In this document: in pieces, positions 7,131-14,350 of the stretch
How the letters are laid out: every line of letters starts with the position of its first letter
Position numbering within the stretch: the first letter of the stretch is position 1
Assembly (NCBI GenBank): GCA_964459305.1
Contig: CAYWNA010000167.1
Coordinates: 1 to 29,007 of the forward strand
Direction: 5' to 3'
DNA from: CAYWNA01 sp964459305
GTDB taxonomy: Bacteria > Planctomycetota > Planctomycetia > Pirellulales > Pirellulaceae
Length of the DNA: 29,007 bases
The notes under the pieces: model-generated
What the model was told of the DNA's origin: nothing
The model's database searches: none
What the model saw: the letters and a program-made list of their open reading frames with translations, nothing else
Made by a program: the position numbers and the translations under genes

Positions 7131-9086
7131 ATGAGTTCTGAGAACAACACATCCAGCAACAACGCCGGTGCCCCAGCGGTTCGGGCTGATGTTAGTACCT
7201 TGACTGACGACGATGTTTACTGGTTCAACGAAGGGACGCACTTCGACTTGCAGACCAAGCTGGGTGCCCGCCCGCGAACCGCTGATGACGGCACCGACGG
7301 CACCTACTTTGCCGTCTGGGCTCCCAGTGCCGGGCTGGTGACAGTTACGGGCGACTTCAACGGTTGGGACAAGCAAAGCCACCCGCTTCAACCACGCGGG
7401 TCGTCCGGAATTTGGGAAGGCTTCATCCCCGGAGTGACTCGAGGATCGCTGTACAAATACCACATTGTCTCGCAACACGGTGACTACCAGGTGGACAAAG
7501 CCGATCCCTTCGGGGTCTTTCACCAGGTGCCTCCGGATACCGCCTCCGTGGTCTGGGACCTCGATTACCAGTGGTCCGATGGCGAATGGATGGCCCAGCG
7601 GGGATCTCGGCAGGGGCTCGAGGCACCCATTTCGATCTACGAGGTGCATCTCGGATCCTGGCGGCGCGTGCTGGGCGAAGGAAACCGGTCGCTCACCTAC
7701 CGCGAACTGGCGATCGAATTAGGCGATCACGTGAAGCGACTTGGCTTCACGCACGTCGAACTCCTGCCGGTCATGGAGCATCCCTTCTTCGGTTCATGGG
7801 GCTATCAGGTCACCGGCTATTTCGCCCCCACCAGCCGTTTCGGAACGCCCCAGGACTTCAAGTATCTGATTGACTATCTTCACCAGCAGGGTATCGGCGT
7901 GATTCTGGACTGGGTGCCGTCGCACTTTCCGGACGACGAACACGGGCTGGCCTATTTCGACGGCACACACCTCTTCGAGCATGCCGATCCGCGTCAGGGA
8001 TATCATCCGGACTGGAACAGCTACATCTTCAACTACGGTCGCAACGAGGTCCGCTGTTTCTTGTTGAGCAATGCACTGTTTTGGCTGAAAGAGTACCACG
8101 CGGATGGCCTGCGAGTCGATGCCGTGGCGTCGATGCTGTACCTGGACTATTCGCGTGAAGAGGGCGAGTGGATTCCCAACGTCCACGGCGGGCGGGAGAA
8201 CCTGGAGGCCATCGACTTTCTGCGAACGTTCAACGCCGAGGTCTACAAGCGGCACGCCGACGTTGACACGTTTGCCGAGGAATCGACGGACTGGCCCATG
8301 GTATCACAGCCTACTTATATGGGCGGGCTGGGTTTCGGGATGAAATGGGACATGGGCTGGATGCACGATTCGTTGAAGTATATGGCGAACGATCCGGTGC
8401 ATCGCAAGTTCCACCACAACCAAATGACTTTTCGCATGCTCTACGCGTTCAACGAGAATTTCATACTGCCGCTGTCGCACGACGAAGTGGTGCATGGAAA
8501 AGGCTCGCTGCTGGGCAAAATGCCGGGTGACGACTGGCAGAAGTTCGCCAATCTGCGGTTACTTTACGCCTATATGTACGCCATGCCAGGCAAGAAACTA
8601 CTGTTCATGGGCGGCGAATTCGGGCAGTCCGGCGAATGGCAGCACGACGGCAGCCTGCAGTGGACGCTGCTGGAGGATCCTTCGCATTCGTCCCTGCAGC
8701 GATGGATCGGCACGCTGAACCGCTTTTACGTCGGCGAGCGGGCGTTGCACGAGCGGGACTGCGAACCGGCAGGATTCGAGTGGATTAACGCCGACGATGC
8801 GGATCAAAGCGTTCTCAGCTTCTTGCGCAAGGACTCCTCCGGTGGCGACATCATTGCCATCATCTGTAACTTCACACCGATGCCACGGACGAACTATCGC
8901 ATCGGAGTTCCCCGCGCCGGTCATTGGCGCGAGATTCTGAATAGCGACGCCCAGGAGCACGGCGGCAGTGGCCACGGCAACCTGGGTGGAGTCAAGGCCA
9001 CACCGGTTGGTTCGCATGGCCGTCCGTTTTCACTCAACCTCTCACTCCCGCCCTTAGGAGCCGTTTTCTTGAAATCGGACGGGTAA
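7131..9086 (+). CDS. glgB: GlgB: 1,4-alpha-glucan branching enzyme
   Basis: 651 residues. It cuts alpha-1,4-glucan chains and reattaches them by alpha-1,6 links, giving branched glycogen; it works on the polymer made by GlgE, its operon partner 22 bp upstream. A CBM48-type N-terminal domain (YFAVWAPSAGLVTVTGDFNG) precedes the GH13 barrel with DWVPSHF, GLRVDAVASMLY (nucleophile Asp330), FAEEST (Glu383) and LSHDEV (Asp451). The spacings 330-383-451 equal those of the E. coli enzyme (405-458-526). A C-terminal beta domain ends with LPPLGAVFL. Ribosome-binding site AAGGAC lies 5 bases before ATG. The N-terminus carries a short Asn/Ser-rich stretch and lacks the extra N1 module of longer GlgB proteins. 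Nothing looks damaged. Confidence 0.96.
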   Translation: MSSENNTSSNNAGAPAVRADVSTLTDDDVYWFNEGTHFDLQTKLGARPRTADDGTDGTYFAVWAPSAGLVTVTGDFNGWDKQSHPLQPRGSSGIWEGFIPGVTRGSLYKYHIVSQHGDYQVDKADPFGVFHQVPPDTASVVWDLDYQWSDGEWMAQRGSRQGLEAPISIYEVHLGSWRRVLGEGNRSLTYRELAIELGDHVKRLGFTHVELLPVMEHPFFGSWGYQVTGYFAPTSRFGTPQDFKYLIDYLHQQGIGVILDWVPSHFPDDEHGLAYFDGTHLFEHADPRQGYHPDWNSYIFNYGRNEVRCFLLSNALFWLKEYHADGLRVDAVASMLYLDYSREEGEWIPNVHGGRENLEAIDFLRTFNAEVYKRHADVDTFAEESTDWPMVSQPTYMGGLGFGMKWDMGWMHDSLKYMANDPVHRKFHHNQMTFRMLYAFNENFILPLSHDEVVHGKGSLLGKMPGDDWQKFANLRLLYAYMYAMPGKKLLFMGGEFGQSGEWQHDGSLQWTLLEDPSHSSLQRWIGTLNRFYVGERALHERDCEPAGFEWINADDADQSVLSFLRKDSSGGDIIAIICNFTPMPRTNYRIGVPRAGHWREILNSDAQEHGGSGHGNLGGVKATPVGSHGRPFSLNLSLPPLGAVFLKSDG

Positions 9087-9106
9087 CCGCCGTTTCACGG
9101 GGAGGT

Positions 9107-9418
9107 TCACAGCCCGATCTGGAACAACGGCAGCAAGTAATCAGGTACGTCATACCAAGGTGGCGTCAGCTGGTTGTCATACGCGTTTGGCCTGTCGCCA
9201 CCAAGATTGGGAGCAAACTCGCCCTTGATGTCACCGAGAGCGTTCCACGAACTGGTGTAAACATTGGGCGTGTACTCGCCTTTGATATCCCCGATGGCAT
9301 TCGGCGAATTTCCGTACAGGCTCGGTCGATACTCGCCCTTGATGCCGTCGAGAGCGTTTGCTGTTGAACCGACCACCATCAGTAAAACCGCTGCCAGGAA
9401 AGCTCTTGAAGATTTCAT
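9107..9418 (-). CDS. Small secreted protein made of three 19-residue repeats
   Basis: 103 residues. The start at 9418 is chosen because AAGGAG stands 6 bases upstream and the next residues form a clean signal peptide (MKSSRAFLAAVLLMVVGSTANA). The mature part is three tandem repeats of exactly 19 residues: IKGEYRPSLYGNSPNAIGD, IKGEYTPNVYTSSWNALGD and IKGEFAPNLGGDRPNAYDN. NALDG just before the first resembles the end of a repeat. A short tail follows (TPPWYDVPDYLLPLFQIGL). The invariant core is IKGE[YF]xP and NA. I do not recognise the family. It is probably exported; it could be a surface or periplasmic structural or binding peptide. It converges with glgB across only 20 bp, and no neighbour suggests a function. 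Confidence 0.75.
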   Translation of the reverse strand: MKSSRAFLAAVLLMVVGSTANALDGIKGEYRPSLYGNSPNAIGDIKGEYTPNVYTSSWNALGDIKGEFAPNLGGDRPNAYDNQLTPPWYDVPDYLLPLFQIGL

Positions 9419-9599
9419 CGCTAACTCCTTGTGAATACGGGTTTTGGGGACGAGCGATTGAAGCGTCATTCGCCTCGTTTTCGTCTCGTCCTCTCTCACC
9501 CCAATAAACCCGGTTCACCGCCGCTTCCTGCGCGAGCATGGAAATTTTTTTTCGATTCACCTCGTGCGCCGGAACACGGACGAAGAGCCAACGCGTAAA

Positions 9600-9732
9600 C
9601 TAGTGCTTTGGCGCAGCTTGATTATGGGATTAGCCGTTGGGCGCTAGACCAGGGTTTCCCTGGGAAAACCGGACGCTAGCGCGTCCCGGCTGATATAGCC
9701 AACCCTAATTCTCAGATGTGCCAAAGCATTAG
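9600..9732. repeat. 133-bp MITE-like palindromic element with CTAGTGCTTTGGC ends
   Basis: Terminal inverted repeats at 9600-9612 (CTAGTGCTTTGGC) and 9720-9732 match at 12 of 13 positions. Inside are further inverted stretches: GATTAGCC near 9638 against GGCT near 9688, a central CAGGGTTTCCCTG palindrome, and GACGCTAGCGCGTC. It has no coding capacity. The element ends about 120 bp upstream of the cytochrome-gene start and overlaps the spurious upstream extension of that frame. Confidence 0.75.
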
Positions 9733-9853
9733 AGGCACGAGCCGACGAAGGCTGGCCAGCGGGCATCGACCGGCCGAAGTAACCTCAGACAAGCTGGTGG
9801 GCGGCACTGGCCGGCCCGGACGTGCGTTTGATCTCACCGACAGCGAGATTGCC

Positions 9854-12800
9854 ATGAATCACACGTTTCCCGCGGTCGCATCGAAACCATCGCATCGCAT
9901 GTGGTCGTTGCATGCCTGCCAGATCGCGGTTGTCCTTTTCCTGGCCACGGGAATGTCGCACGTGCGAACTGATGATGCCTTCGGAGAAAACGCACAGTCG
10001 GCAAAGCCAATCGAACGCCGTGCCGACGCACCAAAGCCGTTGTCGCCGGAAGAGAGTGTCAGTCGTTTTCGCTTGCCGAAAGACGTACGCATCGAACTGG
10101 TGGCCAGCGAGCCGCTCATTGCCGACCCCTCGGCCGTCGCGTGGGACGATCACGGCCGCTTGTTCGTCTGCGAGCTACGTGGCTACAACTTGGAAGGTCA
10201 TGTGGATGTCCAGGAGCTAAACGAAAAAGGTGTACTGGATCGCGTCGTGCGCCGGATTCCGGCCAGCGAGGAAGCGCAAAGGGCCGCTGAGAAAGAGCAA
10301 TTCGGCACGGTCAAGTTGCTGAGTGATACCGATGGCGATGGCCGTATGGACCGGGCCCACGTCTGGGCCGACCACCTGCCGCCGTGCCACGGAATGGTGG
10401 CGGATCGCGGTGGTGTCATCGTTGTGTGCAGGCCCGACATTATCTATCTGGCTGATCGTGACCGCGACGGCCGGGCGGAGGTTCGCGAGAGATTGTTCAC
10501 CGGCTTTGGCAACACGATCTTCGAGCGATCGATCAACAATCCACGCTGGGGCCCGGACAACTGGATCTATGTCGCTGGTGGGAACAAAGGGGAGACGATC
10601 ACCGGACCGCGACTGAAAAAGGGGACAGGACCAATTTCTGCGCAGCACCCTTCGGGCCGTTCCGGGAAATTGGACCTGCCCCCTTTTTCAGTCGACATCG
10701 GCGCCGTCGACTTCCGATTCAGAGCGGATGGCAGTGCGATCGAGCCGGTCACTGGGCGGAACCGGACGTTCGGCCTGACGATGAACGACTGGGGAGACCG
10801 GTTTCTCATCTCGACGGGCTCGCCGGCGTTGTACGCCGTGCCGCTGCCCAGTCGTTATCTGGCGCGGAACCCCTACGTGCCGTCACCGAATGAAGTCGCC
10901 AACGCCGCCGGTTACAACCGCGTTTACCCGGCTAGCCGGCCTCATCCGTGGCGAGTGGAACGGGCTGAGAAATCCGAATGGAACAAGTACTACACCGACC
11001 GTTACGGAGTGACCGAATCCACACCCAACGGTTACTTCACCGCGGCCTGTGGCCAGTTGATCTACCGCGCCGATGTGCTACCCGAACCGTATCACGATAA
11101 CCTCTTCGCCTGCGAGCCCGCGCAAAATATGATTCACCGCTGCTTGATCCATCGCGACGGCCTGCGGTTCGAAGCCCGTCGTGCCCCTGGCGAAGAAGAG
11201 TCGGAGTTCCTCACGTCCACCGACCAGTGGTTCAGGCCCACCAACCTCGCGCTTGGTCCGGACGGGGCGATCTACATCGTGGACATGTACCGCGAGATCA
11301 TTGAAGACTACTCCGCAATTCCCCGTTACCTGCAACAACAGTACGGCCTGATCGAAGGCAACGACCGCGGCCGCATCTGGCGCATTGTTCGTAGCGGAAC
11401 GAGTGAGAGTTCGGAGCCGGAAAACTCCCGACTTCCACCAGCGGACAAACTCGGCCGGCCGCCGTCTACAGACAAACTCATCGCGTTACTTTCTCACCCC
11501 AACGCCTGGTGGCGACAGACGGCGCAGCGGTTGTTGATCCAGCGAAACGGTCCTCCGGCGATCGGGCCACTCGAATCGCTCGCGCGCGAAGGCAAAACGC
11601 CGCAAGCCCGGCTGCACGCGCTGTATACGCTGGACGGACTCGAAGCACTCGCCCCGGACATTGTCGAGCACGCAGTCGCCGATCCGCATTACGCCGTGCG
11701 CCTGCACTCGCTGCGTCTGTGCGAACCCTGGCTGGACGAGCGACCATCGCTGCTGGAGAAAGCCCTCAACGGAGTTGACGACCCGGACCCCAGAGTGCGT
11801 TTGCAGTTGGCCATGACGCTGGGCGAGAGTCAGGACGAACGCGCGCTGTCCGCGCTGGCGCGACTGGCTGCTCGCGACGGGGCCGACGAGTGGATGCGGG
11901 CGGCGATTCTTAGTTCCGTGGGCGATTCGGCCGACCGGCTGCTGTCGGCGATCGTCCAGCCGACGGACGAGCCCGGCGAGAGCCGTCGCCTGCTGCAGCC
12001 GCTGGCTGCGGTCGTCGGCGCCAGGCACAGGGATGACGAGATCGGCAATGTGTTGAAAACTATCACCGAGGTCGACGAAGGCGAAACGACGACGATCCAG
12101 CGTACCTGCCTGAACGGGCTGATCGAAGGACTCCAGCGCGGCAAGACGCAGCCGTTGACTTCTACCGTCGGGCAACGCTCCCTGCGCGGCTTGCTGACGA
12201 CTCCTTCCGCCGACGTGCGGGTGCTCGCCCTGCGCGTTGCCGGTCTGCTGAAACTGGCCGATTCGCCGGAAATGAAAACCGCCTTCACCAGCGCCGTCAG
12301 CGAGGCGCTGGACGACGGACGGCCACTCGCCGCCCGCCGGGCGGCGATCGCGTTGCTGGCCAGCGCGCCCTACAAGACGCTGTCCGACGCCGTCCGGCGG
12401 CTGCTCGACCCCCGCCAGCCGCTCGATCTTCAACTGGCGGCCGTCGGCGCGCTCTCTTTGGCCGAGGATCCCGACGTCGGCTCAGTCCTGCTGGCCAACT
12501 ACAGCGGCTATACGCCCAAAGTCCGGGCGGCCGCGATCGAGGCGGTCTTCAGCCGCACCAATCGCCTGCCCGGATTGCTCGACGCCATCCAACGCGGCAC
12601 CGTTTCTGCGCAAAGCCTGAGTGCCTTTCACCGCGTTCAACTGCTCGAAAACTCCAACCCGCAGATTCACAAAACAGCCGCCTCGCTTCTAGCCGGGCAG
12701 GTCCCTCAGAAAAGCCGGGATTTGTTCGAACGCTATCAGGCGGCCCTGACCGGACCGCGCGACGCCGGGCGGGGCGAAGCAGTCTTCAAAAAGGAATGTG

Positions 12801-13732
12801 CCATCTGCCATCAGCTCAACGGCCAGGGACAGCAGGTCGGGCCCGACCTTACGGCGACCAACAACCGACCCGACGAGACCCTGCTGCTGGACGTTCTGCA
12901 GCCGAGCAATCAGATCACGTCCGGTTTTCGCAGCTACGTGGTGATTGACACCAACGGCCGAGTCTTCACCGGTGTCCTGGCGTCGGAGAGTGCCACCAGC
13001 ATCACGCTGCGTAATGCCGGCGACGGCACGACTTCGAGCGACGACAGGCCCCTTGTCGAACGAACCGTGCTCCGCAACGATATTGAAGAGATGCAGGCGT
13101 CAGACCAGTCGCTGATGCCGGACGATGTCCACAAGCTCCTCAGCCCGCAGCAGATGGCGGACCTGATCGCCTGGCTGCGGAAGACGCTCGGTCCGGCCTC
13201 GCCGAATGCCCTGACGCTGTTCGACGACGACCGCGGCTTCGCGGAAGCGTTGAGCGAAGGCGGCGGTACGGTCGCCATCGAGACCGAGGATCGCCTCTCC
13301 GGAACGGCCTCGCTGGCGGTGGCCCCGCCGATCCGCTATTCGCCGCGAATCCCCGACTGGCAATACCGTGTCGTCGAGAGCCCCGGAGTGGGCGAATTCC
13401 GCTACCTTCGGTTCGCCTGGAAATCGCGAGGCGGGGTGGGGGTGATGATCGAGCTGGCCGACGACGGGTCATTTCCTCCCAACGGCAAGCCCATCCGCCG
13501 CTACCACAGCGGCAAGAATACCACAACTTGGAAGTCCCTCGAAGTATCCTCCGAGACGCCCGTCGAGTGGGCCGTCGTGACCTGCGACCTGTGGAAGGAC
13601 TCTGGCCAGTTCACGTTGACCGGCATCGCCCTGAATGCCTTTGGCGGCGAGGCACTCTTCGACCGCATCGAACTGCTGAGAACGCCCCAGCCAGCTCCCG
13701 CGGACTCGGCAGGAGACACGGAAGTCGAGTAG
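9854..13732 (+). CDS. PVC-type giant dehydrogenase: beta-propeller, HEAT-like repeats, cytochrome c domain and C-terminal module
   Basis: About 1292 residues. I prefer the ATG at 9854 because the longer frame starts inside a repeat element; a signal sequence follows (HACQIAVVLFLATGMSH). Order of parts: a membrane-bound dehydrogenase-type beta-propeller of the Pirellula/Verrucomicrobium kind (FRLPKDVRIELVASEPLI, LFVCELRGYN, SDTDGDGRMDRAHVWAD, TDQWFRPTNLALGPDGAIY, VDMYREIIEDY); HEAT-like helical repeats (about 530-960); a cytochrome c domain with ECAICHQLNGQGQQVGPDLT, the heme motif CxxCH at 982-986, and a distal MxxL region; then about 180 residues resembling a carbohydrate-binding-type beta-sandwich. 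It probably oxidises an unknown substrate, perhaps a sugar, outside the cytoplasm. A repeat element is translated in frame at 10611-10693. No ribosome-binding site is obvious. Confidence 0.85.
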   Translation: MNHTFPAVASKPSHRMWSLHACQIAVVLFLATGMSHVRTDDAFGENAQSAKPIERRADAPKPLSPEESVSRFRLPKDVRIELVASEPLIADPSAVAWDDHGRLFVCELRGYNLEGHVDVQELNEKGVLDRVVRRIPASEEAQRAAEKEQFGTVKLLSDTDGDGRMDRAHVWADHLPPCHGMVADRGGVIVVCRPDIIYLADRDRDGRAEVRERLFTGFGNTIFERSINNPRWGPDNWIYVAGGNKGETITGPRLKKGTGPISAQHPSGRSGKLDLPPFSVDIGAVDFRFRADGSAIEPVTGRNRTFGLTMNDWGDRFLISTGSPALYAVPLPSRYLARNPYVPSPNEVANAAGYNRVYPASRPHPWRVERAEKSEWNKYYTDRYGVTESTPNGYFTAACGQLIYRADVLPEPYHDNLFACEPAQNMIHRCLIHRDGLRFEARRAPGEEESEFLTSTDQWFRPTNLALGPDGAIYIVDMYREIIEDYSAIPRYLQQQYGLIEGNDRGRIWRIVRSGTSESSEPENSRLPPADKLGRPPSTDKLIALLSHPNAWWRQTAQRLLIQRNGPPAIGPLESLAREGKTPQARLHALYTLDGLEALAPDIVEHAVADPHYAVRLHSLRLCEPWLDERPSLLEKALNGVDDPDPRVRLQLAMTLGESQDERALSALARLAARDGADEWMRAAILSSVGDSADRLLSAIVQPTDEPGESRRLLQPLAAVVGARHRDDEIGNVLKTITEVDEGETTTIQRTCLNGLIEGLQRGKTQPLTSTVGQRSLRGLLTTPSADVRVLALRVAGLLKLADSPEMKTAFTSAVSEALDDGRPLAARRAAIALLASAPYKTLSDAVRRLLDPRQPLDLQLAAVGALSLAEDPDVGSVLLANYSGYTPKVRAAAIEAVFSRTNRLPGLLDAIQRGTVSAQSLSAFHRVQLLENSNPQIHKTAASLLAGQVPQKSRDLFERYQAALTGPRDAGRGEAVFKKECAICHQLNGQGQQVGPDLTATNNRPDETLLLDVLQPSNQITSGFRSYVVIDTNGRVFTGVLASESATSITLRNAGDGTTSSDDRPLVERTVLRNDIEEMQASDQSLMPDDVHKLLSPQQMADLIAWLRKTLGPASPNALTLFDDDRGFAEALSEGGGTVAIETEDRLSGTASLAVAPPIRYSPRIPDWQYRVVESPGVGEFRYLRFAWKSRGGVGVMIELADDGSFPPNGKPIRRYHSGKNTTTWKSLEVSSETPVEWAVVTCDLWKDSGQFTLTGIALNAFGGEALFDRIELLRTPQPAPADSAGDTEVE
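10611..10693. repeat. Palindromic repeat element inserted within the cytochrome-protein gene
   Basis: The left arm (10611-10637, GACTGAAAAAGGGG...) and right arm (10667-10693, ...CCCCCTTTTTCAGTC) are inverted copies with 25 of 27 matches around a 29-base loop. The sequence style GACTGAAAAAGGGGACAGG is one I associate with REP-like palindromes spread between genes in planctomycetes and other bacteria. Here it is translated without a stop as RLKKGTGPISAQHPSG followed by RSGKLDLPPFSV, in a propeller loop just before DIGAVDFRFRADG. Confidence 0.85.
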
Positions 13733-13749
13733 GCCGGTTCCTACCGGCC
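13732..13749 (+). terminator. Stem-loop directly after the cytochrome-gene stop
   Basis: A perfect 7-bp stem, GGCCGGT/ACCGGCC, with a TCCT loop begins at the last base of the stop codon. It lacks a T-run, so it may act as a weak or factor-assisted terminator, or just as an mRNA end-stabilising hairpin. Confidence 0.35.
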
Positions 13750-13834
13750 GCGCGTTTGATCGTCATTGATCGGCCGGGGCGAACCGGCACTATGCCTGCT
13801 GAACTCGCAAGAACTCATGCGCCGACGCGCCAGG

Positions 13835-14350
13835 TCACTCGCAGTCCGTGGGCACGGTGGCCAGGCGTAGACCGCTTTTTTCGCGGCCGCCGTAGACGGC
13901 ATGGCACATACCGTATGCCGACCGACAATCGGCCGGGAAGGTGTCGACCGAACCGCCTCGAATGATACGTGTCTTCCAAGCCAACTTCTCTTGTTGAGCC
14001 GTCCAGTCTCGGGCGTCTGTGACTGCCCCGGCCGGCTCCGGATAGGGCCCGTAATAGCCGTCCACAACTTCCCACGCATTGCCCACCGTGTCATAAAGTC
14101 CCCACGGGTTCGGTGGAAAGCTGCCCACGGGCAATAGTCCTCTTCGCAGCGGGTCGTGCGTCTTCTTGCCTTGCGGGTGATCGGGCATCTCTTTCGGCGC
14201 ATCGTACCAGGGCCTGCCGTTGTAGTTCGCCACTTCGGTCGTGATCTCTTCGCCGAACCAGAACGGCGTGTCCGTGCCCGCACGGCAGGCGTACTCCCAT
14301 TCGGCTTCCGTCGGAAGTCGGAACGTCAGCCCCTCGGATTCGTGGTCTAT
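13835..14350 (-). pseudogene. Headless SUMF/FGE-fold protein remnant
   Basis: The minus-strand frame reads GLTFRLPTEAEWEYACRAG, NPWGLYDTVGNAWE, RIIRGGSVDTFPADCRSAYG and EKSGLRLATV, ending at TGA (13835-13837). This is the C-terminal part of the formylglycine-generating-enzyme-like (SUMF1/FGE-sulfatase) fold. True FGE has two cysteines in the GGS...C...C segment; here only one is seen, as in the many non-FGE family members. The N-terminal half of the domain is missing: homology begins about at RIDHESEGLTF, exactly where the upstream esterase frame terminates, and there is no start codon with a ribosome-binding site. I read it as a 5'-truncated pseudogene created by a deletion or rearrangement. 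A GTG at 14231-14233 could start a 132-residue peptide, but it would lack the domain core. Confidence 0.75.

Noticed and set aside
13835..14350. Functional formylglycine-generating enzyme for sulfatase activation
   Set aside because: The N-terminal half is missing, only one of the two active-site cysteines is visible, and no sulfatase gene is nearby.
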